A stretch of 64,000 bases of DNA from Bradyrhizobium sp. B124 (GTDB lineage: Bacteria; Pseudomonadota; Alphaproteobacteria; Rhizobiales; Xanthobacteraceae). Numbering within the stretch: the stretch's first letter is position 1; every line of letters begins with the position of its first letter. The notes beneath the pieces are model-generated. The model searched no databases and had not been told where the DNA came from. It saw nothing but the letters and a program-made list of their open reading frames with translations. Shown in pieces: positions 47,176 to 55,621 of this stretch. Location of the stretch: the NCBI RefSeq assembly GCF_038967635.1, contig NZ_CP152413.1, positions 5,398,001 to 5,462,000 of the forward strand, written 5' to 3'. The position numbers and the translations under genes were made by a program.

Positions 47176-48013
47176 TCACGAACCGTCCGCCGACAATGAA
47201 AAGATAGGCCCCGAACGCCACCTCCAGCGCACGCTTCGACAGCGCGTGGGCCACCTTGACCCCGAGCGGCGCGGTGACGAGCGTGGTCGGCATCACCAGC
47301 AGCGCGCCGATCAGCGAGACGTAGCCGAGTGCGAACGGCAGTTGCAGCGCCGTGACCTCAGGAAAGCGTGCGGCGGCGGGCCAGCCGGCATAGACATAGC
47401 CGAGCGCGCCGGGGATCGAGATCAGCACCGCGAGCGCGGACGAGGTCGCGACCGCCTGATGGATCGGCCGGCCATAGAAGGTCATCAAGAGGTTGGCGAA
47501 CAGGCCGCCGCCGATGCCCATCAGCGTCGACAGCAGGCCGACGAAGAAGCCATAGACGCGCATCAGAAATCCCTTCGGCACGTCGTCGCCGAACTTCCAG
47601 GTCTCGCGCGCCAGCAGCAGCCGCGCCGCCGCCGACCAGGCCACCACGACGAACACGATCTTGAACAGCCGCTCCGGCGCAAAGCGCGCGGTGACGCTGC
47701 CGGCGGCGACGCCGATCACGATCGGCAGCCACCAGCGCTTCAGGATCTCCATGTCGACCGCGCCGCGGCGATAATGGGCACGGAACGAGCTCAGCGAGGT
47801 CGGGATGATGATCGCGAGCGAGGTGCCGATGCAGAGCGGCATCCGCACCTCGAGCGGCACGCCGGCGAGACGAAAGCATTCGTAGAACACCGGCACCAGG
47901 ATCGCGCCGCCGCCGATGCCGAACAGCCCGGCGAGAAAGCCGGACAGCGCGCCAACCGCAATCAGCAGCAGTGCGAGCTCGAGCAATTCCCTGGGATCGA
48001 GGCCGGCCATCAT
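47153..48013 (-). CDS. TauE/SafE-family sulfite exporter-like permease
   Basis: Inner-membrane protein of about 286 residues with eight hydrophobic helices. It shows the duplicated family motif: LSGFLAGLFGIGGGAILVPVFYECFRLAG in the first half and VYGFFVGLLSTLMGIGGGLFANLLMTFYG in the second. Members move sulfite, sulfonates or related anions, but many are uncharacterised. The tandem ATGs at 48013 and 48010 follow AAGGA; a GTG at 48046 is in frame. It overlaps the convergent DUF3658-like gene by 23 bp. Confidence 0.92.
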   Translation of the reverse strand: MMAGLDPRELLELALLLIAVGALSGFLAGLFGIGGGAILVPVFYECFRLAGVPLEVRMPLCIGTSLAIIIPTSLSSFRAHYRRGAVDMEILKRWWLPIVIGVAAGSVTARFAPERLFKIVFVVVAWSAAARLLLARETWKFGDDVPKGFLMRVYGFFVGLLSTLMGIGGGLFANLLMTFYGRPIHQAVATSSALAVLISIPGALGYVYAGWPAAARFPEVTALQLPFALGYVSLIGALLVMPTTLVTAPLGVKVAHALSKRALEVAFGAYLFIVGGRFVISLVGGH

Positions 48014-48143
48014 ATCCTTCGCAGTGTCGACGTACGGCCGCACCACCCGCCCCCGCCTTCACGGAGATCAATAGCCCCTTTTGGGATTCGGGAGTATCTA
48101 TGCTGTTGAGCAGGCTCTCTTGCGAAATGCGGAAGGATCGAGC

Positions 48144-49064
48144 TTGGACCAGCTTGCTGCGATGGCGGCCTTTGTCCGCGCGGTCGAAACCGGCAGCCTG
48201 TCGGCGGCGGCGCGGTCGCTGCCGAGCTCGCTGACCTCCGTCAGCCGCCAGATCAGCGCGCTCGAGGAGCATTACGGCACCCGCCTGCTGCTGCGCACCA
48301 CCCGCCGGCTCGCACTGACCGACGACGGACGCATCCTCTACGAGCGCGCGAAATCCGTTCTCGGCGAGGTCAGGGAGATCGAGGCGGCGCTGGCGCGCGA
48401 CCCGCATCAACCGTCAGGCCGGATTCGGCTGAGTTCGCCGAGCCTGATCGGGCGGCTGGTGATCGCGCCCCTGCTGGTGGAGTTTCTGCGCCGCTATCCG
48501 GCGCTTTCCATCGACCTGCTGTTGATCGATCGCGCGGTCGACATGGTCGAGGAAGACATCCATTTGGCCATTCGGATCGGGCGGCTGCGCGACTCGCAGC
48601 TCGTCACGCGCCGGCTCACCGACCTACAGATGATCGTGTGCGCGGCACCGGCCTATCTGGCCCGGCGCGGTGAACCGCGGACACCGGGCGAGCTTTCGTC
48701 GCACGACTGCCTGGTGTTCTCCGATTCGCCTGGGAGTGCGGAGTGGCGCTTTGCCGACGGCACGAAGACGGGTCGCAAATTCCGCATATCCGGTCGGCTC
48801 TGGATGAATAGCCTCGAGGCGCTGGTCAGTGCAGCGCGGGATGGCGTGGGCATCGTCCGCGTGCCGTCGTGGCAGGTGCAGTCCGATCTCGCCAGCGGCC
48901 GCCTGCAACGCCTGCTGATCGATCATGAGCCGGCCCCGACGCCGCTGCATCTGATGCTTCAGCCGTCACGCCTGGCATCGCCTAAGATCAGGGCATTCGT
49001 CGATTATCTGGTGGAACAATGGAGCAAAATCGACGCCTTCCGGGCCCCATCAGCGCGTCGCTAA
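48144..49064 (+). CDS. LysR-family transcriptional regulator
   Basis: 306-residue regulator. N-terminal helix-turn-helix: LDQLAAMAAFVRAVETGSLSAAARSLPSSLTSVSRQISALEEHYGTRLLLRTTRRLALTD (residues 1-60). A substrate-binding domain of the DsdC/AaeR-like group follows, starting GRIRLSSPSLIGRLVIAPLLVEFLRRYP. I chose a TTG start at 48144 because GGAAGGA precedes it and it matches the family N-terminus; a longer frame to 48081 adds non-conserved residues. Divergent from the TauE/SafE gene, which is its probable target. Confidence 0.9.
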   Translation: MDQLAAMAAFVRAVETGSLSAAARSLPSSLTSVSRQISALEEHYGTRLLLRTTRRLALTDDGRILYERAKSVLGEVREIEAALARDPHQPSGRIRLSSPSLIGRLVIAPLLVEFLRRYPALSIDLLLIDRAVDMVEEDIHLAIRIGRLRDSQLVTRRLTDLQMIVCAAPAYLARRGEPRTPGELSSHDCLVFSDSPGSAEWRFADGTKTGRKFRISGRLWMNSLEALVSAARDGVGIVRVPSWQVQSDLASGRLQRLLIDHEPAPTPLHLMLQPSRLASPKIRAFVDYLVEQWSKIDAFRAPSARR

Positions 49065-49123
49065 ACGTACCAATCGATGTTCGGATTTCAGATTCATTCT
49101 TTTGTTCACTCGACCTTGCATCT

Positions 49124-49133
49124 GGTATACCAC
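49124..49133. promoter_or_regulatory. TGGTATACCA palindrome upstream of sdh
   Basis: Perfect 10-bp palindrome in an AT-rich context, 159 bp ahead of sdhC. The TGGT-N2-ACCA form resembles operators of GntR (FadR-type) regulators. No GntR gene is in the window, so this is only a candidate site. Confidence 0.35.
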
Positions 49134-49172
49134 ACTGCGGATCAACCAGAATTCGGCAAGTCTAACAATGAA

Positions 49173-49189
49173 CTTCGGTTCGACCGAAG
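49173..49189. promoter_or_regulatory. CTTCGGT-TCG-ACCGAAG inverted repeat upstream of sdh
   Basis: 7-bp perfect arms around a 3-nt centre, 103 bp ahead of sdhC. It could be an operator or an RNA hairpin in the leader. Confidence 0.3.
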
Positions 49190-49228
49190 GCTATTTGGCC
49201 GTTGCGCGGGCTGATCCGACTCCGTAAA

Positions 49229-49241
49229 TAGAACTCCTCTA
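49229..49241. promoter_or_regulatory. TAGAA-CTC-CTCTA Irr-like element ahead of sdhC
   Basis: Imperfect palindrome 51 bp upstream of sdhC. It shares the 10-mer TAGAACTCCT exactly with the palindrome upstream of feoA (57834-57850). Sdh holds heme and three Fe-S clusters, so iron control is reasonable, but the arms are short. Confidence 0.3.
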
Positions 49242-49292
49242 CCGCGTTCCCCGATGGGCCGGCCGCGGTCCCTCACAACATGAAGCCCGCCG

Positions 49293-49691
49293 ATGACCGC
49301 CAGGATCGAACGACCGCTTTCACCCCATTTGCAGACCTACCGGTGGACGCTGACGATGGCGCTGTCCATCGTCCACCGCGCCACAGGTGTGGCGCTCTAT
49401 TTCGGCACCCTGCTGCTCGCCTGGTGGCTGATCGCAGCCGCCTCCGGTCCGACCGCCTACGCCAACGTCCAGGCCTTCACCGGCAGCGCGATCGGCAAGC
49501 TGATCGTGTTCGGCTACACATGGGCGCTGATGCACCATCTGTGCAGCGGCATCCGGCATTTCGTCTGGGACCTCGGCTACGGCTTCAAGGCCAATGAGCG
49601 CGAAGCGCTGACCTGGGGCGCGCTGGTCGCCGGCATCGTGCTGACCGTGCTGGTCTGGATCATTGCCTACGCGGTTGGAGGTGGACGATGA
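49293..49691 (+). CDS. sdhC: Succinate dehydrogenase cytochrome b556 subunit
   Basis: Membrane-anchor subunit of complex II that binds heme b and ubiquinone. 132 residues with three helices. Family motifs are RPLSPHLQTYRWTLTMALSIVHRATGVAL (quinone-site Ser/Arg region) and HHLCSGIRHFVWDLG (H81/H82, heme ligand region). ATG at 49293. Its stop overlaps the sdhD start (ATGA). First gene of sdhCDAB. Confidence 0.96.
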   Translation: MTARIERPLSPHLQTYRWTLTMALSIVHRATGVALYFGTLLLAWWLIAAASGPTAYANVQAFTGSAIGKLIVFGYTWALMHHLCSGIRHFVWDLGYGFKANEREALTWGALVAGIVLTVLVWIIAYAVGGGR

Positions 49692-50080
49692 GCGGCCCCT
49701 CTTCGATGCGCACGCCGCTGGAGCGCGTCCGCGGCCTCGGCTCCGCGCATACCGGCACGGGCGATTTCTGGCGCCAGCGCCTCACCGCGGTTGCGATGAC
49801 GCTCCTGATCGTTCCCGTGATCGTCGTAGTGATCATGCTGATCGGCCGCAACCATGCCGGCGCGGCCCAGATCCTCGGCTCGATCCCGATCGCCATCATC
49901 CTGCTGCTCTTCATCGTCGCCAGCACCTGGCACATGAAGATCGGCATGCAGGTCGTGTTCGAGGACTACATCCATAACGAGAAGCTGAAGATCGCCTGCG
50001 TGATGGCGAACAACTTCTTCTGCGTCGCGGTCGCTTTGGCCTCGATCTACGCAATCCTCAAATTGTCGTCGGGAGTATAA
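49688..50080 (+). CDS. sdhD: Succinate dehydrogenase hydrophobic membrane anchor
   Basis: Second membrane-anchor subunit of complex II. 130 residues with three helices. MRTPLERVRGLGSAHTGTGDFWRQRLTAVAM and STWHMKIGMQVVFEDYIHNEKLKI are the alphaproteobacterial SdhD signatures, with the heme-ligand His in TWHMKIG. Translationally coupled to sdhC; sdhA follows after 3 bp. Confidence 0.95.
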   Translation: MSGPSSMRTPLERVRGLGSAHTGTGDFWRQRLTAVAMTLLIVPVIVVVIMLIGRNHAGAAQILGSIPIAIILLLFIVASTWHMKIGMQVVFEDYIHNEKLKIACVMANNFFCVAVALASIYAILKLSSGV

Positions 50081-50083
50081 CCC

Positions 50084-51925
50084 ATGGCCGGTGAAGGAAA
50101 CGGCAAGGCCACCAACGGCAGTGGCCCGGCTACCAATGGCAAGGCCTACCCGATCCAGGACCACACCTACGACGTCGTCGTGGTCGGCGCCGGTGGCGCG
50201 GGCCTGCGCGCCGTGGTCGGCTGCTCGGAAGCGGGCCTGCGCACCGCATGCATCACCAAGGTGTTCCCGACCCGCTCGCACACCGTTGCGGCGCAGGGCG
50301 GCATCTCGGCCTCGCTCGGCAACATGCATCCCGACGACTGGCGCTGGCACATGTACGACACCGTGAAGGGGTCGGACTGGCTCGGCGACCAGGACGCGAT
50401 CGAATACATGGTGCGTAACGCGCCCGACGCGGTCTACGAGCTCGAGCATTGGGGCGTGCCGTTCTCGCGCACCGAGGACGGCAAGATCTATCAACGTCCG
50501 TTCGGCGGCATGACCCTGGACTATGGCAAGGGCCAGGCGCAGCGCACCTGCGCCGCGGCCGACCGCACCGGCCATGCCATGCTGCACACGATGTATGGCC
50601 AGTCGCTGCGCCACGCAGCCGAGTTCTTCATCGAATTCTTCGCCATCGACCTGATCATGGACGACCAGGGCGTCTGCCGCGGCGTGATCGCGCTGAAGCT
50701 TGACGACGGCACGCTGCACCGCTTCCGCGCCCAGACCACGATCCTGGCGACCGGCGGCTATGGCCGCGCCTATGCGTCCTGCACTTCGGCACACACCTGC
50801 ACCGGCGACGGCGGCGGCATGGTGCTGCGCGCCGGGCTGCCGCTGCAGGATATGGAGTTCGTCCAGTTCCATCCGACCGGCATCTACGGCTCGGGCTGTC
50901 TCGTCACCGAAGGCGCCCGCGGCGAAGGCGGCTATCTCGTCAATTCCGAGGGCGAGCGCTTCATGGAGCGCTACGCGCCATCGGCCAAGGACCTCGCCTC
51001 GCGCGACGTCGTCTCGCGTGCGATGACGATCGAAATCCGCGAAGGCCGCGGCGTCGGCAAGAAGAAGGATCACATCTTCCTGCACCTCGATCACCTCGAT
51101 CCGAAGGTGCTGCATGAACGGCTGCCGGGCATCTCCGAATCGGCGAAGATTTTCGCCAATGTCGACGTCACCCGCGAGCCGATCCCGATCGTGCCGACCG
51201 TGCACTACAACATGGGCGGCATTGCCACCAACTATCACGCCGAGGTGCTGACCAAGCGCAACGGCGACGACAATTCGGTGGTGCCGGGCCTGATGGCGAT
51301 CGGCGAAGCCGCCTGCGTCTCGGTGCATGGCGCCAACCGCCTCGGCTCCAACTCGCTGATCGACCTCGTGGTGTTCGGCCGCGCCGCCGCGCTGCGCCTT
51401 GCCGACAAGCTGACGGCAAACGCCAAGCAGCCGGAGCTGCCGAAGGATTCGGCCGACCGCGCACTCGGCCGGCTCGATCACTTCCGCTACGCCTCCGGCG
51501 GCACGCCGACCGCGAAGCTGCGCGACAGCATGCAGCATGTGATGCAGAACAATTGCGCGGTGTTCCGCACCGGCGACGTGCTGCAGGAAGGCCAGAACCT
51601 GATCCACAAGGTCTATGGCGGCGTCGGCGACATCTCTGTGTCGGACCGCTCGCTGGTGTGGAATTCCGACCTGATCGAGACGCTGGAATTCGACAATCTG
51701 ATCGTGCAGGCGATCGTGACGATGGATTCGGCGGCGAACCGCACCGAGAGCCGCGGCGCGCATGCGCGCGAAGACTTCTCGGCGCGCGACGACAAGAACT
51801 GGATGAAGCACACGCTGACCTGGATCGATCCGGCCGGCAAGACCGCGATCGATTATCGTCCCGTCCACGACTACACGATGACCAATGATGTGCAGTACAT
51901 CCCGCCGAAGGCGCGGGTCTACTGA
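50084..51925 (+). CDS. sdhA: Succinate dehydrogenase flavoprotein subunit
   Basis: Catalytic subunit oxidising succinate to fumarate with covalent FAD. The dinucleotide motif [13 protein letters not shown] begins at about residue 31. FAD-linking H66 is in [34 protein letters not shown] and the substrate-arginine region [22 protein letters not shown] are present. 613 residues; the first 25 ([18 protein letters not shown]) are an unusually Gly/Asn-rich leader. ATG at 50084. Confidence 0.98.
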   Translation: MAGEGNGKATNGSGPATNGKAYPIQDHTYDVVVVGAGGAGLRAVVGCSEAGLRTACITKVFPTRSHTVAAQGGISASLGNMHPDDWRWHMYDTVKGSDWLGDQDAIEYMVRNAPDAVYELEHWGVPFSRTEDGKIYQRPFGGMTLDYGKGQAQRTCAAADRTGHAMLHTMYGQSLRHAAEFFIEFFAIDLIMDDQGVCRGVIALKLDDGTLHRFRAQTTILATGGYGRAYASCTSAHTCTGDGGGMVLRAGLPLQDMEFVQFHPTGIYGSGCLVTEGARGEGGYLVNSEGERFMERYAPSAKDLASRDVVSRAMTIEIREGRGVGKKKDHIFLHLDHLDPKVLHERLPGISESAKIFANVDVTREPIPIVPTVHYNMGGIATNYHAEVLTKRNGDDNSVVPGLMAIGEAACVSVHGANRLGSNSLIDLVVFGRAAALRLADKLTANAKQPELPKDSADRALGRLDHFRYASGGTPTAKLRDSMQHVMQNNCAVFRTGDVLQEGQNLIHKVYGGVGDISVSDRSLVWNSDLIETLEFDNLIVQAIVTMDSAANRTESRGAHAREDFSARDDKNWMKHTLTWIDPAGKTAIDYRPVHDYTMTNDVQYIPPKARVY

Positions 51926-51943
51926 GAACGAAGGCGCGCAAGC

Positions 51944-52729
51944 ATGGTTGAATTCGCACTTCCGAAGAATTCGAAGATTTCCGGCGGCAAGACCTGGCCA
52001 AAGCCGGCCGGGGCCACCGAGACGCGCGAGTTCCGGGTGTATCGCTGGAACCCGGACGACGGCAAGAATCCGAGCGTCGACACCTATTATGTCGACACCC
52101 ATGATTGCGGTCCGATGGTGCTGGACGGCCTGATCTGGATCAAGAACCACATCGATCCGACGCTGACCTTCCGCCGCTCCTGCCGCGAAGGCGTCTGCGG
52201 CTCCTGCGCGATGAACATCGACGGCCAGAACACGCTGGCCTGCACCAAGTCGATGCACGACGTGGGCGCCGGCGGCGCGGTGAAGGTCAATCCGCTGCCG
52301 CACCAGCCGGTGGTGAAGGATCTCGTCCCCGACCTGACCAATTTCTACGCCCAGTATGCCTCGATCGAGCCGTGGCTGAAGACCACGACGCCGACGCCGC
52401 AGAAGGAGTGGAGGCAGAGCCACGAGGACCGCGAGAAGCTCGACGGTCTCTACGAGTGCATCCTGTGCGCCTGCTGCTCGACCTCGTGCCCGAGCTACTG
52501 GTGGAACAGCGAGCGCTTCCTCGGTCCCGCCGCGCTGCTGCAGGCGACGCGCTGGGTCACCGATTCCCGCGATGAAGCGACCGGCGAGCGGCTCGACAAT
52601 CTCGAGGATCCGTTCCGCCTCTATCGCTGCCACACCATCATGAACTGCGCCAAGGCGTGTCCGAAGGGCCTCAACCCCTCGGAAGCGATCGCCGAGCTCA
52701 AGTTCAAGATGGTCGAACGCCAGATCTGA
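51944..52729 (+). CDS. sdhB: Succinate dehydrogenase iron-sulfur subunit
   Basis: Carries the three Fe-S clusters linking FAD to quinone. The [2Fe-2S] ligands C80, C85, C88 and C100 are in [22 protein letters not shown]. The C172-x2-C175-x2-C178-x3-C182 motif ([12 protein letters not shown]) plus [17 protein letters not shown] supply the [3Fe-4S] and [4Fe-4S] ligands. 261 residues. ATG at 51944, 18 bp after sdhA. A convergent gene ends 22 bp beyond it. Confidence 0.98.
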   Translation: MVEFALPKNSKISGGKTWPKPAGATETREFRVYRWNPDDGKNPSVDTYYVDTHDCGPMVLDGLIWIKNHIDPTLTFRRSCREGVCGSCAMNIDGQNTLACTKSMHDVGAGGAVKVNPLPHQPVVKDLVPDLTNFYAQYASIEPWLKTTTPTPQKEWRQSHEDREKLDGLYECILCACCSTSCPSYWWNSERFLGPAALLQATRWVTDSRDEATGERLDNLEDPFRLYRCHTIMNCAKACPKGLNPSEAIAELKFKMVERQI

Positions 52730-52751
52730 TCCGACGCAGCCGCGGCTGGCG

Positions 52752-55508
52752 CTATGATAGGCGGCCAGCCGCCGCGGGGCGGATCAGGATATCGGCACCG
52801 ACCGCATCGACCGCCGATCGATCGAGGTCGAGCACGACATCGACGATGCTGTGATCCTCCGGATCCATCGTGACGGTGAAGCCGAGATCGCGGCACATCC
52901 CGATCATCGTGGTGTTCTCGGTCAGCACCTGGCCGGACAGCCGCTTCAATCCCTCCGACCGCGCATAGTGGATCAGGAGCTGCATCAGCGCCCAGCCGAG
53001 CCCTTTGCCCTTGAGATCGGACTGCAGCAGGATCGCGTATTCGGCGTTCTGGTACAGCGAGTCCGAGTGCAGCCGGACCGCTCCCATCATCTCGCCGGTG
53101 CCCGGATCGAGCGCCACAAAGGCCATCGCGCGCGCATAGTCGAGCTGGGTGAGGCGCGCGATGAAGGCGTGCGAGAATTCCTTCATCGCGTGGAAGAAGC
53201 GCAGCCTGAGGTCTTCGGCGGTGACGCGCTTGAAGAACTCGGCGACCATCGGCTCGTCCTCCGGTCGCATCGGGCGCACCGTGACGCGCGAGTCGTCGCG
53301 TAACGCCAGCTCGCCCTCCCATTGCGACGGATAGGGCCTGACCGCCAGTCTGGTTTGACCGGCGAACAGCCGCGCCGGCTTGCGGATCGCCACCCGCGCA
53401 TCGAGCGCAAGCACGCCGGTCTCGTCCGCCAGCATCGGATTGATATCGAGCTCGGCGACCTCAGGAATGTCGGCCGCCATCTGCGCCAGCTTGACCAGGG
53501 TGAGCGGCACCAGTTCGGCCGGGACGGCGGGCACATCGCCATAGCCGCCGAGCAGCCGCGAGACACGCGTCCGCCCGACCAACTCATGGGCGAGATTCAT
53601 GTCGAGCGGCGGCAGCGCCACCGCCTTGTCGTTGATCACCTCGACCGCAGGGCCGCCGCGGCCGAATACCATCACCGGGCCGAAGGTCGGATCGTCGGCG
53701 ATACCGAGGATCAGTTCGCGCGCCGCACGCCGCACGATCATCGGCTGGATCGTGACGCCTTGCAGCGTCGCATCCGGCCGCGCGCTTCGGGCGCGTTCGA
53801 GCACCGTCCTTGCCGCTTCGACGACGCTGTCCTTGGTGCGCAGGTCGAGGATCACGCCGCCGACTTCGGACGCGTGCCTGATGTCGCGCGAGAGCACCCG
53901 GACCACGATCGCGTGCCCCTCGGCGAGGAACGGCAGCGCCTTCTCGGCGGCGTCCTCGGCACTGTCAGCGACGACCGTCGTCACGATCGGAATGCGATAG
54001 GCCTCGAACAGCGCGACGATCTCGGCGGGATCGAGCCAGGCGCGCCCTTCCGACAACGCCTTCACGACCACATGCCGCGCCGCGGCCGTCTCCGGCGTGA
54101 ACACCGATGCGACGCCCGGCGGGGTCGCCGCGAGCGCCGTGGAGGCCTCGCGATAGCGCACCAGATACATGAAGGCGCGCACCGCATCGTCCTCGGTCGG
54201 GAAATGCGGGATGCGCGCCGCCTCGAAGATCGCGCCGGTGCGCTCGTCGGCGCCGACCCATGCCGCAAGCGCCAGTGCCGCGACCGCACTCCGCTTCGTC
54301 CTGCGGTCACGCACGCACTGCGCCACCGCTTCGGCAATGCCCTCGGCCGGCGCCACCGCGGTTTCGACATTCGCGACCAGCACTGCGTCGTTATTGGCGT
54401 CATCGAGCAGCGCGTTGAGCGCCACCACGTAACGGGCGGCATCGGCATCGCCTGCGATGTCGACGGGATTGGCTGACGACCAGCCCTGCGGCAGCAACTC
54501 GTCGAGCCGCGCAATGGTCTGCGGCAGCAGCGTCGCGGGAACGCCGCCGAGTTCGGCCAGCCGATCGGTGGCGAGGATGCCGAGCCCGCCGCCATTGGTC
54601 AGGATCGCAAGCCGGTTGCCGCGCGGGACGAAGCCGCGGCCGAGCAGCTCGGCGCAATCGAACAGTTGGCGCAGGTCGTAGACGCGCAGCATGCCGGCGC
54701 GGCGGAACGCGGCGTCATAGACCGCATCGGAGCCGGCCAGCGCGCCGGTGTGGGTCGCGGCGGCCTTTGCCCCCTCCGCCATCCGCCCCGACTTGACGAC
54801 GACGACCGGCTTCATGCGGGCCGCGGCGCGCGCCGCCGACATGAACTTGCGCGCATCCTTGACCGCTTCGAGGTAGATCAGGATCGCGCTGGTATGATCG
54901 TCGAGCGCGAAATAATCCAAGAGGTCGGCGACGTCGACATCGAGCTGGTCGCCGATCGACGCGATACCGGAGAAGCCGAGCCGCCGCTCCGCCGCCCACT
55001 CGATCATCGCCGACGCGACCGCGCCGGACTGCGAGATCAGCGCGACATGGCCCTCGGACGGTTGATGCGAGGCGAAGCTCGCATTGAGCTTCGCGCGCGG
55101 CACCATGACGCCGAGGCAGTTCGGCCCGACCAGGCGCATGCCGTGCCGCCGCGCCGTCTGCTCCACGATCTCCGCGAGCGAGCCCGCGCCATGGCCGAGA
55201 CCGGCCGACAGGATCGCGGCGCCGGCAACGCCGGCGAGCCCGGCCTCCGCCACGATCTCCGGGATCGCCGCCGCCGGTGCGCTGATGACGACGAGGTCGG
55301 GAACGAACGGAAGCGATTTCAGGTCGGCAACGGTCGGCTCGCCATCAACGTCCGCATAGTGCCGGTTGACGACGCCCAGCCTGCCGGCGAAGCCGCTCGC
55401 CTTGAGGTTTCGGAGCACCGCCGCGCCGAGCGACGACGGCCGCGGGCTGCCGCCGACGATGGCGATGCTTCGAGGCGAAAATACTCGCTCCAGGCCGAAC
55501 GTCGACAT
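52752..55508 (-). CDS. Acyl-CoA synthetase (ADP-forming)-GNAT fusion (Pat-like)
   Basis: 918-residue protein with the architecture of protein acetyltransferase Pat. A CoA-binding domain starts LERVFSPRSIAIVGGSPRPSSLG. The succinyl-CoA ligase-like domain has VGPNCLGVMVPRAKLNASFA and ISQSGAVASAMIEWA. An ATP-grasp domain (about 480-700) is followed by a C-terminal GNAT domain (about 750-918: VTVRPMRPEDEPMVAEFFKRVT... LKGKGLGWALMQLLIHYARSEG). H253 in THTGALAGSD is the phosphohistidine position of active ADP-forming synthetases and is retained. Family members acetylate Lys of acyl-CoA synthetases. ATG at 55508; stands alone. Confidence 0.93.
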   Translation of the reverse strand: MSTFGLERVFSPRSIAIVGGSPRPSSLGAAVLRNLKASGFAGRLGVVNRHYADVDGEPTVADLKSLPFVPDLVVISAPAAAIPEIVAEAGLAGVAGAAILSAGLGHGAGSLAEIVEQTARRHGMRLVGPNCLGVMVPRAKLNASFASHQPSEGHVALISQSGAVASAMIEWAAERRLGFSGIASIGDQLDVDVADLLDYFALDDHTSAILIYLEAVKDARKFMSAARAAARMKPVVVVKSGRMAEGAKAAATHTGALAGSDAVYDAAFRRAGMLRVYDLRQLFDCAELLGRGFVPRGNRLAILTNGGGLGILATDRLAELGGVPATLLPQTIARLDELLPQGWSSANPVDIAGDADAARYVVALNALLDDANNDAVLVANVETAVAPAEGIAEAVAQCVRDRRTKRSAVAALALAAWVGADERTGAIFEAARIPHFPTEDDAVRAFMYLVRYREASTALAATPPGVASVFTPETAAARHVVVKALSEGRAWLDPAEIVALFEAYRIPIVTTVVADSAEDAAEKALPFLAEGHAIVVRVLSRDIRHASEVGGVILDLRTKDSVVEAARTVLERARSARPDATLQGVTIQPMIVRRAARELILGIADDPTFGPVMVFGRGGPAVEVINDKAVALPPLDMNLAHELVGRTRVSRLLGGYGDVPAVPAELVPLTLVKLAQMAADIPEVAELDINPMLADETGVLALDARVAIRKPARLFAGQTRLAVRPYPSQWEGELALRDDSRVTVRPMRPEDEPMVAEFFKRVTAEDLRLRFFHAMKEFSHAFIARLTQLDYARAMAFVALDPGTGEMMGAVRLHSDSLYQNAEYAILLQSDLKGKGLGWALMQLLIHYARSEGLKRLSGQVLTENTTMIGMCRDLGFTVTMDPEDHSIVDVVLDLDRSAVDAVGADILIRPAAAGRLS

Positions 55509-55621
55509 TGCGTGGTCTCGCAGGGAACCCGTGGATGCGCGAGAGGCGCCTCCGAACGAACTCTACTTCGTCGCCCGCCCGGTTGCACCCATTGCCGCCG
55601 CGACAGAACGCGACGGCCCGG

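Larger units (their letters stand above)
49065..49292 (+). other. sdhC upstream region
   Basis: 228 bp without a gene. It contains two palindromes (49124-49133 and 49173-49189) and an Irr-like TAGAA element (49229-49241) and must hold the sdhCDAB promoter. I could not fix the -35/-10 boxes. Confidence 0.5.

Noticed and set aside
49667..52633. 988-codon minus-strand open frame
   Set aside because: Antisense to sdhD, sdhA and sdhB; pure shadow frame caused by GC-rich third positions.
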